DNA of 21,392 nucleotides from the NCBI GenBank assembly GCA_002402575.1, contig DHGD01000119.1, forward strand, positions 1 to 21,392, read 5' to 3'. The DNA is from Syntrophomonas sp. UBA4807. Its GTDB lineage: Bacteria > Bacillota > Syntrophomonadia > Syntrophomonadales > Syntrophomonadaceae. The notes beneath the pieces are model-generated. The model worked only from the letters and a program-made list of their open reading frames with translations. It searched no databases and had not been told where the DNA came from. This document shows positions 15,649 through 21,392 of the stretch, piece by piece. The number at the start of each line of letters is the position of its first letter. The first letter of the stretch is position 1. A program made the position numbers and the translations under genes.

Positions 15649-16374
15649 TTGAGCCAGAGACGGATTAAAAAAATGTTCAAACAAATGCGAGACGCCAGCC
15701 TGAAATACCGCCTGATCGAAGACGGCGACCGCATCCTGGCCGCCGTCTCAGGGGGGAAAGACAGCCTCACCATGCTCTACTTTCTCACTCTGGCGCAGCA
15801 ATACACCCCGGTCAAGTTTACCATCCAGCCGGTCCTGCTGGATATGGGCTGGGGGGAAGACCATCAGGCGGTGGCCGCTTATTGTCAATCACTGAGCCTG
15901 GAGCTGTTGGTTGAGCATACTCACATAGGCCGCATCGTTTTTGAAAACAGGCGGGAAAAAAATCCCTGCGCTTTATGCGCCAACCTGCGCCGCGGGGCCT
16001 TGAATCGCATTGCCAAATATCTGGGCTGCAACAAAGTATCCCTGGGTCATCATATGGATGACGCGGTACACACATTCTTCCTGTCCATGCTCTTTGAAGG
16101 TCGTTTTCATGTGTTCAAACCCCGCACTTACCTGGACCGTATGGATGTCACCTTGATCCGTCCTCTGGTCTATGTGTCTGAAGCAGATATCGAAAAATGC
16201 GCCGCCTCCCTGCGACTGCCGGTAACGGCATCTATGTGCCCGGCCAGCGGCCAGACCAAGCGGGATGAGGTAAAAGAGGTCCTGGACATTATCGAAGCCC
16301 AGTTCCCCGGAGCCAGGCAGCGCTTCCTGTCCACCCTGGAAAATGCCGCCCCCGACACTTTCTGGTCTCTCTAA
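15649..16374 (+). CDS. TtcA-family tRNA 2-thiocytidine-type thiolase (PP-loop ATPase)
   Basis: This cytoplasmic enzyme is of the class that activates a tRNA base with ATP and replaces oxygen by sulfur. In TtcA the target is cytidine 32. The PP-loop SGGKDS is at residues 34-39. A cysteine pair CALC in NPCALCANLRRGALNRIA and a later cysteine in ASMCPASGQTKRDE match the three cluster-binding cysteines of TtcA. Length 241 is short compared with the E. coli enzyme (about 310) but common for Firmicute homologues. The start is TTG with AAAGGAG 10 bases upstream; an in-frame ATG at 15673 is an alternative. The exact tRNA position modified is not shown by the sequence. Confidence 0.85.
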   Translation: MSQRRIKKMFKQMRDASLKYRLIEDGDRILAAVSGGKDSLTMLYFLTLAQQYTPVKFTIQPVLLDMGWGEDHQAVAAYCQSLSLELLVEHTHIGRIVFENRREKNPCALCANLRRGALNRIAKYLGCNKVSLGHHMDDAVHTFFLSMLFEGRFHVFKPRTYLDRMDVTLIRPLVYVSEADIEKCAASLRLPVTASMCPASGQTKRDEVKEVLDIIEAQFPGARQRFLSTLENAAPDTFWSL

Positions 16375-16502
16375 AAATAATCTTAAAATACAACTAGCGG
16401 CTATTAATGGATTAGTGATTTCTTTCAGGCCTTTCAATGGCAACAACATAATTGGTTTAACGGTTAATTTGCCGGCATCCATTAAATCCAGGTGAAGAAA
16501 CA

Positions 16503-16534
16503 GCAGGCAGTTCCTGCGGGAACGTAGACCCGCC
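16503..16534. other. Overlapping hairpin-forming repeats upstream of lexA
   Basis: Three short inverted repeats overlap here: GCAGG/CCTGC, GTTCC/GGAAC (16510-16523, 4-base loop) and GCGGG/CCCGC with an 8-base loop. They are mutually exclusive foldings. They lie between the ttcA-like gene and the lexA SOS box, with no T-run after them. They may help end ttcA transcription or form an extra protein site. Confidence 0.35.
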
Positions 16535-16552
16535 ATATGCAAATAAATAATG

Positions 16553-16566
16553 CGAACGTGTGTTTT
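16553..16566 (+). promoter_or_regulatory. LexA (SOS) box controlling lexA
   Basis: CGAACGTGTGTTTT matches the Gram-positive LexA consensus CGAACRNRYGTTYC at all but the last specified base. Its right half covers the -35 position of the lexA promoter, the expected place for autorepression. Confidence 0.85.
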
Positions 16567-16581
16567 TATCAGCAGCGGTGT

Positions 16582-16589
16582 GCTATAAT
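16582..16589 (+). promoter_or_regulatory. lexA promoter, -10 element
   Basis: GCTATAAT is preceded by T, giving an extended -10 (TGCTATAAT, 16581-16589). The -35 hexamer at 17 bases upstream (16561-16566, TGTTTT) lies inside the SOS box. Confidence 0.7.
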
Positions 16590-16619
16590 GTTGGCAAATG
16601 AGATGGGGAGGAATTGCCA

Positions 16620-17231
16620 GTGCGCGAGGACCTGACAACCCGTCAAGCGCAGATATTGAGTTATATTAAAGATCAGATAAAAAACACCGGCTATCCCCCT
16701 TCGGTGCGGGAGATAGGCCTGGCGGTAGGATTAAAATCCAGTTCTACGGTGCACGCCCATCTGGTGCAACTGGAGGAAAAGGGTTACCTGCGCAAGGATC
16801 CCACTAAGCCGCGCGCCATCATCCCCGTGCCCAGCCAGGAAGAACAGAGCCTCACCCAGATCGTATCCCTGCCCATGGTGGGACAGGTAGCGGCCGGGGT
16901 GCCTATCCTGGCTGAACAGAATATAGACGCATTCATTCCCGTGCCGGCGGAACTGATCGGTAGCGGCCAGCACTTCCTCCTGCAGGTCAGGGGTGACAGC
17001 ATGATCGACGCCGGAATTCTTGACGGAGATTATTTGATCGTGCGCCAACAGGCTGATGCCAACAACGGTGAGATCGTGGTGGCGGTATTGGAAGACGAGG
17101 CCACGGTAAAAAGGCTGTTCAAGCACGATGGCTATATTGAATTGCGCCCCGAAAATCCAGCCATGCAGCCCATCATGGTTCCCCGGGCGGTAATAGCAGG
17201 CAAGGCGGCGGGATTACTGCGCCGTATGTAA
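16620..17231 (+). CDS. lexA: LexA repressor, SOS regulator
   Basis: This represses DNA-damage genes and cleaves itself when stimulated by RecA filaments. The N-terminal winged helix-turn-helix spans about residues 1-65 (SVREIGLAVGLKSSSTVHAH is the recognition part). The Ala-Gly cleavage site is at residues 92-93 in QVAAGVP, the catalytic Ser127 is in RGDSM, and Lys164 is in ATVKR. Two starts are possible: TTG at 16614, only 2 bases from GGAGG, and GTG at 16620, 8 bases from it. The GTG is much better placed and gives 203 residues, the usual length. The upstream LexA box shows autoregulation. A terminator follows at 17351. Confidence 0.96.
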   Translation: MREDLTTRQAQILSYIKDQIKNTGYPPSVREIGLAVGLKSSSTVHAHLVQLEEKGYLRKDPTKPRAIIPVPSQEEQSLTQIVSLPMVGQVAAGVPILAEQNIDAFIPVPAELIGSGQHFLLQVRGDSMIDAGILDGDYLIVRQQADANNGEIVVAVLEDEATVKRLFKHDGYIELRPENPAMQPIMVPRAVIAGKAAGLLRRM

Positions 17232-17350
17232 GCAGATCGTAGCAGGGTGGCGACTATGAGATGGCCGCTTTTAATGCGGATAATGCGGTAATCAATTTGT
17301 CAGGCAGCCACAAATATGATTTGGAATGGTAAATTCGAAATACGGATGTC

Positions 17351-17385
17351 AAAGAGCCGGGTACAACGCCCGGCTCTTTGTTTTT
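17351..17385 (+). terminator. Terminator between convergent lexA and glnA
   Basis: AAAGAGCCGGG (17351-17361), a 7-base loop and CCCGGCTCTTT (17369-17379) make a perfect 11-bp stem followed by GTTTTT on the plus strand. It ends lexA transcription and also abuts the glnA stop, where it may stop glnA transcripts too, though the T-run is weaker in that direction. The 119 bases between lexA and the stem hold nothing convincing. Confidence 0.9.
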
Positions 17386-18712
17386 AAAATTTCTCCAGGT
17401 ACTCCTCGATTTCCCACTCGTAGACCCGCGAACTGTAAGTTTCCCATTCCTTGATCTTGGCATAGCAAAAGCGGGAATGGATATGACGGCCCAGGGCCTG
17501 TTGGATAACCCCGTCCCGGTTTAGCTCGGAAATAGCCTCATAGAGATTCTCCGGAAGCGATTCTATATTGTTCAGCTTGCGGTCCGCCAGATTCATTTCA
17601 TAGATATTCTTGTCCACCGGCGGCAACGGCTGCTCCTGATTCTTGATGCCATCCAGCCCGGCCTTCAGTATCACCGCCAGGCCCAAGTAAGGATTGCAGG
17701 TGGGGTCCGGGCTGCGCACCTCGATGCGGGTTCCAATGCCGCGGCGCGCCGGGATGCGTATCAGGGGGCTGCGATTGCGGTACGACCAGGCAATATACAC
17801 CGGGGCTTCATACCCCGGAACCAGCCGTTTATATGAGTTTACAGTGGGATTGGTTATTGCGGTGATAGCCCGGGCATGTTTCATAACCCCGGCAATAAAG
17901 AAACGACAGTCATCGCTCAGTCCTGCCGGATCGGCAGCGTCATAGAACGCGTTTTGTCCATCCTTAAACAGTGAGATATGCAGGTGCATTCCCGAACCGG
18001 CGATACCAAAGAGCGGTTTGGGCATGAAAGTGGCGTGCAATCCGTGCTGCTGGGCGACAGTGCGCACCACGATACGGAATGTCACTATATTATCGGCTGT
18101 TTTTAAGGCATCCTGGTATTTGAAGTCAATCTCATGCTGGCCCGGCGCCACCTCGTGATGGGCGGCCTCGATCTCAAAGCCGATGCTCTGCAATGTCTCC
18201 ACCATGTCACGGCGGGCATTCTCCCCTTTGTCTACCGGGGGCAGGTCGAAGTATCCGGCCTTGTCATTGGTCCTCAAAGTTGGGGTGCCGTCCTCATTGA
18301 GATGAAACATGAAGAATTCCGGTTCCGGTCCGACCTGCATGCTATAGCCCAGTTCCAAAGCCTCCTGCAGCATATTTTTCAAAGCCTGCCGCGGCGAGCC
18401 ATGGAAGGGCTGATTGGCGGAGTCATAGATGTCACAGATAAAACGGGCGGTTTTGGAGTCGGAAGCGCTATTAGCCCAAGGCAAGACCAGAAATGTATCC
18501 AAGTCAGGTTTCAGGTACATATCAGACTCCTCGATACGCACGAACCCCTCGATGGAGGAACCGTCAAACATCAGTTCGCCGTTCAGGGCTTTCTCCAACT
18601 GGTCTGCAGTTATGGAGATGCTCTTCATAACCCCCAGGATGTCGGTAAATTGCAGACGTATGAACTTTACTTTCTCCTCGGCCACGATATTCATGATGGT
18701 TTTTTTGTCCAT
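17384..18712 (-). CDS. glnA: Glutamine synthetase, class I (alpha type)
   Basis: This condenses glutamate and ammonia with ATP to glutamine, the main ammonium assimilation step, as a cytoplasmic dodecamer. The 442 residues fit the short GSI-alpha form of Firmicutes, which lacks the insertion and adenylylation site of the enteric type. Motifs in order: FTDILGVMKS, FDGSSIEGF (about 49-57), the metal-binding EPEFFMF, NPTVNSYKRLVPGYEAP, RIPARRG and the C-terminal RFCYAKIKEWETY. AGGAGG lies 6 bases before the ATG. No glnR gene is adjacent and I see no convincing GlnR operator (TGTNAN7TNACA) upstream. It is convergent with lexA. Confidence 0.97.
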   Translation of the reverse strand: MDKKTIMNIVAEEKVKFIRLQFTDILGVMKSISITADQLEKALNGELMFDGSSIEGFVRIEESDMYLKPDLDTFLVLPWANSASDSKTARFICDIYDSANQPFHGSPRQALKNMLQEALELGYSMQVGPEPEFFMFHLNEDGTPTLRTNDKAGYFDLPPVDKGENARRDMVETLQSIGFEIEAAHHEVAPGQHEIDFKYQDALKTADNIVTFRIVVRTVAQQHGLHATFMPKPLFGIAGSGMHLHISLFKDGQNAFYDAADPAGLSDDCRFFIAGVMKHARAITAITNPTVNSYKRLVPGYEAPVYIAWSYRNRSPLIRIPARRGIGTRIEVRSPDPTCNPYLGLAVILKAGLDGIKNQEQPLPPVDKNIYEMNLADRKLNNIESLPENLYEAISELNRDGVIQQALGRHIHSRFCYAKIKEWETYSSRVYEWEIEEYLEKF

Positions 18713-18743
18713 GATAAGCCTCCTGTTAACTTTTCAAAGTCAT

Positions 18744-18772
18744 AGCATACCACACCTTGATAAGGCAGTAAA
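18744..18772 (-). promoter_or_regulatory. Candidate glnA promoter
   Basis: On the minus strand TTTACT (18772-18767), a 17-base spacer and TATGCT (18749-18744) stand 31 bases before the glnA ATG. Each hexamer matches consensus at 4 of 6. The -10 region shares TGGTATGCTAT with the control region of the PLP enzyme gene at 20558-20574. Confidence 0.4.
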
Positions 18773-18791
18773 CCTCTGCTGAGAATGTATA

Positions 18792-19274
18792 CTATATAAC
18801 TCTGAAAAGGAACGAGACCACCATAATAATACCCAATAGAAGGTTAAAAAACAGTCCTGAGAACAATCCAATAACCGTCCCGAATCCTGCCTTAACGGCT
18901 TTGTTAAAATCATTGACACTAATGTATTCGCCAAGCATGGCCCCCACCCAGGGGCCGATCAGCAATCCCAACGGGGGCAGAAAAAACAAACCCGCGAACG
19001 TTCCGATAAACGCGCCCCAAACCCCGGCCCGGGTAGAACCGGAATATTTTGCGCCCAGGGTGGTGGAGAGATAATCCACAATTACCGAGAGCAGAGTTAT
19101 TCCTGCCATCATAGCTATGAACGAGATGGTAATGACGTTGAATCCTTCATACCAGCCATAGGCGACGATTACTCCCAAAATCAGCGGGATGCCGGGTACC
19201 ATGGGAATGATTACGCCCCCCAATCCCGCCACCATCAGCAGCACTGCGATTACCAAGACCAGGGTATCGGTCAT
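18792..19274 (-). CDS. DUF456 family membrane protein
   Basis: This 160-residue protein consists mainly of hydrophobic, glycine-rich segments. An N-terminal helix pair (TLVLVIAVLLMVAGLGGVII, then PGIPLILGVIVAYGWYEGF) is followed by a helix near ISFIAMMAGITLLS, and the rest carries the GAxxGxxxG-like patterns typical of DUF456. It has no known biochemical function. The start ATG at 19274 has GAGGAGGG 8 bases upstream; the longer frame to 19340 overlaps the previous gene's end and is not needed. It begins 22 bases after the PLP enzyme gene stop, so the two probably form one operon. Confidence 0.85.
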   Translation of the reverse strand: MTDTLVLVIAVLLMVAGLGGVIIPMVPGIPLILGVIVAYGWYEGFNVITISFIAMMAGITLLSVIVDYLSTTLGAKYSGSTRAGVWGAFIGTFAGLFFLPPLGLLIGPWVGAMLGEYISVNDFNKAVKAGFGTVIGLFSGLFFNLLLGIIMVVSFLFRVI

Positions 19275-19296
19275 GATATAACCCTCCTCAGCTTTG

Positions 19297-20532
19297 TTAG
19301 TTCCCTCCTGACATTTCGGACAGGAGGCTGGCGGCCACAAAACGGCAGTGTTCGTAAGTCAGACCCCCCTGCATAAAGGCACAGTATGGCGCTCTGTCAG
19401 GCGCGTCGCAGGACAACTCAATGGATGATCCCTGCACAAATGTACCCGCAGCCATAACGATGGGCACATCGTAGCCCGGTAGCTGACCGTATTCCAAATT
19501 TACATCGCTATCCACCGGGGAACAGTTCTGTACCACCTGACAGAAGCGACGCAGTTGCTCACTGCTGCTAAAATGGACTGTCTGTATGATATCAGCGCGG
19601 GGCTCATTCCAAGTCGGCTCAGTGCGATATCCAGCCGACTCAAACAGCGCCGCCAGAAGCACCGCACCCTTTAAAGCCTGCAGAACGGTATGCGGGGCTA
19701 TGAACAAACCCTGAAAAAACCAGCGCTTATCTACCAAGCTGGAACCCATCTCCCGTCCCAAACCAGGCGCGGTAATATAGTATGAAACCGTTTCCACCAA
19801 GTCAGCACGACCGGCTATATATCCTCCACCTGGGGCCAGCCCGCCGCCAGGATTTTTTATCAGTGAGCCTGCCACCAGGTCCGCCCCTACCCCGCAAGGT
19901 TCCTGCAGCTCCACGAATTCCCCGTAGCAGTTGTCCACCAATACGATACAGTCAGGACTGATTTGTTTGACCACTTCTATAAGGCGTTTGATTCGATCGA
20001 CAGGAATGGCAGGTCGCAGGGTATACCCCCGGGAACGCTGTATTATCACCATTTTAGTATTTTCAGACACGGCAGCGGCAATAGCGGGCTCATCAGGCAA
20101 ACCATCCCCAGTCAGCGCCACCTCTTTATACTCAACGCCCTTTTTCATTAGGGTATGAGGGCGAAGCTGGCCCCCATCGATGATATTGATCAAGGTGTCA
20201 TATGGCCGTCCGCTGATGCTGAGCAGGACATCGCCGGGGTTAAGCAGTGCGAATAGGCAGGCTGCAATAGCATGAGTTCCGGAAACTATCTGGGGACGGA
20301 CCAGAGCCTCTTCGGCCTGGAATACTTCGGCATAGATTTTCTCCAGTGCCGCCCGCCCCGTATCCCCGTATCCATAACCGGTGGAACCGTAAAAATGGTT
20401 TTCCCGCACCCGGTTGCGGCGAAAGGCATTCAGTACCCGCACCCCGTTATCATAGGCAATTTCTTCAAACTGCCCCAACTGTGATGATATCAAGCGCTCG
20501 GTTTCCCGTACCGCTGCCATGACATTACGCAA
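19297..20532 (-). CDS. PLP-dependent methionine-gamma-lyase-like protein ('aluminium resistance' family)
   Basis: This is a fold-type I PLP enzyme of the family annotated as aluminium resistance protein or methionine gamma-lyase family (YnbB-like). The reaction is not firmly known. Marks are the family N-terminal pattern FYGSTGYGYGDTGR, then PQIVSGTHAIAACLFALL, the aspartate in IVLVDNCYGEF, and the PLP lysine in GSLIKNPGGGLAPGGG. The start is uncertain. The frame is open to a TTG at 20598 and contains an ATG at 20574, but neither has a ribosome site. The TTG at 20532 follows GTGAGG by 8 bases and fits a TATAAT at 20584-20579. In Firmicutes this gene often lies near hfq, spoVK-like and lexA genes, and the same grouping is seen here. 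Confidence 0.88.
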   Translation of the reverse strand: MRNVMAAVRETERLISSQLGQFEEIAYDNGVRVLNAFRRNRVRENHFYGSTGYGYGDTGRAALEKIYAEVFQAEEALVRPQIVSGTHAIAACLFALLNPGDVLLSISGRPYDTLINIIDGGQLRPHTLMKKGVEYKEVALTGDGLPDEPAIAAAVSENTKMVIIQRSRGYTLRPAIPVDRIKRLIEVVKQISPDCIVLVDNCYGEFVELQEPCGVGADLVAGSLIKNPGGGLAPGGGYIAGRADLVETVSYYITAPGLGREMGSSLVDKRWFFQGLFIAPHTVLQALKGAVLLAALFESAGYRTEPTWNEPRADIIQTVHFSSSEQLRRFCQVVQNCSPVDSDVNLEYGQLPGYDVPIVMAAGTFVQGSSIELSCDAPDRAPYCAFMQGGLTYEHCRFVAASLLSEMSGGN

Positions 20533-20554
20533 TTCATAAGCCTCACTTTCAACT

Positions 20555-20584
20555 TTGATGGTATAGCATACCATAGATATTATA
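20555..20584. promoter_or_regulatory. Face-to-face promoters with a perfect inverted repeat
   Basis: On the plus strand TTGATG (20555-20560), a 17-base spacer and TATTAT (20578-20583) form a fair promoter. On the minus strand TATAAT occupies 20584-20579. Between them lies a perfect 7-bp inverted repeat, ATGGTAT-AGC-ATACCAT (20558-20574). A protein bound there could affect both directions: the PLP enzyme gene and the small plus-strand ORF. Confidence 0.45.
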
Positions 20585-20624
20585 TACTTGCCTGGCAAAG
20601 AACCACAATTACCGCCATTGTCAG

Positions 20625-20864
20625 TTGTCAGCAGGAATAGCCGAAGAGGGGCTGATATATATCATCGAAGCTGACGCCAGAGCCCATAAGATCGTGCCGG
20701 CGGCTTTATTCCTCACTTACATGGGATACACCTTGATGGTGCCGGCGGACATCTTTGAAGCGCCCGGTTGGTGGATACTGTTACTGCTGTTAATGCTGTC
20801 GTTGGTATCCCAGGCGATCTTCGCCGCAGCTTCATTGCATAATGCCAACCAAGATGGCGAGTAA
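20625..20864 (+). CDS. Possible small two-helix membrane protein, unknown
   Basis: The frame encodes up to 79 residues. The C-terminal two thirds contain two hydrophobic segments, IVPAALFLTYMGYTLMV (about 23-39) and WWILLLLLMLSLVSQAIFAA (about 49-68), with a short polar tail. Third-base composition is GC-rich as in the neighbouring genes, which favours a real gene. The weak point is the start: the TTG at 20625 has no ribosome site. A GAGGGG around 20646-20651 is followed by no standard start codon in this frame at a suitable distance. A plus-strand promoter is plausible at 20555-20583. It resembles no family I recognise and sits between two minus-strand genes. Confidence 0.45.
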   Translation: MSAGIAEEGLIYIIEADARAHKIVPAALFLTYMGYTLMVPADIFEAPGWWILLLLLMLSLVSQAIFAAASLHNANQDGE

Positions 20865-20921
20865 ATGGTATAGAATGCATAGACGCCGGGACTTTCAATA
20901 GATAGTCCCTGATGTGTTGGA

Positions 20922-21392
20922 TCAGACTTTGAGGTCAGACAGTTCCGGCATATCCACATCCTCAATGGTGGTTAAATCCTTGCGGGTCAGGTTGTTCTTG
21001 TCAATCAACCGCAAGGCCTGGCGGCGGATTGACTTTTCAGTCAAATTACGCACGAAGCGGGCATTCCCGCTGTGGGGATGACTTTGGCTGGAAAACTCAC
21101 TAAGTAAGTTTTTCAGCCTCCAGCGACCGGCACTGCTCAAGACATAGTCGCGCTCACCATACAGATGCAAGGCGATTTGAAACAGATCCTCACAGGAATA
21201 ATCATTAAACTGTATGTGTATGGGAAATCTCGATCTCAGGCCCGGATTGGAACGCACAAAATGATCCATCTCGTTGCAATATCCAGCCAGTATAACCACC
21301 AGGTTATCGCGGTTATCCTCCATTTGTTTGACTATGGTAGCAACAGCCTCCTGGCCGAAATCCTTTTCGCCCCCCTGTGCCAGGGTATAGGC
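20922..21392 (-). CDS. SpoVK/CbbX-like AAA+ ATPase, C-terminal part
   Basis: Only the last 156 residues are in the window; the gene continues past the right edge, and the frame is open through the final base. The visible part starts AYTLAQGGEKDFGQEAVATI and runs through MEDNRDNLVVILAGY (end of the Walker B to sensor 1 region). It continues with the arginine-finger segment NPGLRSRFP and the C-terminal lid with ARFVRNLTEKSI. This is the pattern of the stage V sporulation protein K / CbbX family, hexameric ATPases that remodel protein partners. The P-loop must lie outside the window. The sporulation role is inferred from the family only. Confidence 0.9.
   Translation of the reverse strand, partial: AYTLAQGGEKDFGQEAVATIVKQMEDNRDNLVVILAGYCNEMDHFVRSNPGLRSRFPIHIQFNDYSCEDLFQIALHLYGERDYVLSSAGRWRLKNLLSEFSSQSHPHSGNARFVRNLTEKSIRRQALRLIDKNNLTRKDLTTIEDVDMPELSDLKV

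Noticed and set aside
15973..16638. A 221-codon minus-strand frame across the end of the ttcA-like gene and the lexA promoter
   Set aside because: It overlaps a well-supported gene and the SOS box, has no ribosome site and no family pattern.
17261..17332. A 23-codon plus-strand frame between lexA and its terminator
   Set aside because: There is no ribosome site before its ATG, and it sits in what is best read as the lexA 3' untranslated region.
20888..20909. GGGACT / AGTCCC hairpin between the small membrane ORF and the AAA+ gene, considered as a terminator
   Set aside because: The stem is only 6 bp with a 10-base loop, and no T-run follows on either strand.

Overview
The window reads as an ordinary stretch of chromosome from an anaerobic, probably spore-forming Firmicute. 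A Clostridia/Syntrophomonas-like relative is my inference. The grounds are strong AGGAGG-type ribosome sites, GTG and TTG starts, a Bacillus-type LexA box (CGAAC-N4-GTT) in front of lexA, an alpha-type class I glutamine synthetase, a SpoVK-like AAA+ ATPase, a stand-alone meso-diaminopimelate dehydrogenase, and a FadH-like reductase. No rRNA, tRNA, CRISPR array, insertion sequence or prophage was seen. Coding density is high and genes are mostly intact; the only gene cut by a window edge is the AAA+ ATPase at the right end.

Layout, left to right. (1) 77-6015, all on the minus strand: an AarF/UbiB-type kinase-like protein, a possible 26-codon peptide, a flavin/Fe-S 2,4-dienoyl-CoA reductase-like enzyme, then the two-gene K+ uptake unit trkA-trkH. 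(2) 6016-6332, an AT-rich gap of 317 bases, followed by a small TOBE/molbindin gene on the plus strand that converges on a membrane-anchored trypsin-like protease. (3) 6555-12477, minus strand: larA homologue, murB, B12-binding radical SAM protein, ddh and protease. The two peptidoglycan-precursor genes murB and ddh flank the radical SAM gene. (4) 12721-17231, plus strand: glcD and glcF (FAD and Fe-S subunits of a D-2-hydroxyacid dehydrogenase, divergent from larA), a TtcA-family tRNA thiolase, and lexA under its own SOS box. (5) 17384-21392, minus strand: glnA, a DUF456 membrane protein, a PLP-dependent methionine-gamma-lyase-like ('aluminium resistance') protein, and the end of the SpoVK-like ATPase. 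A possible small membrane protein lies on the plus strand between the last two.

How genes may work together. LarA (lactate racemase family, with every nickel-pincer residue I could place) plus GlcD/GlcF would let a cell interconvert D- and L-lactate and oxidise the D form. TrkA/TrkH form a complete K+ channel-type transporter. MurB and Ddh both feed peptidoglycan precursor synthesis. LexA very likely represses itself.

I did not find a convincing undescribed multi-gene system. The points most worth a second look are: the small ORF coupled to aarF; the divergent promoter block with a perfect inverted repeat at 20555-20584 next to an unknown two-helix membrane ORF; the shortened Fe-S cysteine spacing in the dienoyl-CoA reductase homologue; and an 18-base tandem repeat that carries the trkA ribosome site.
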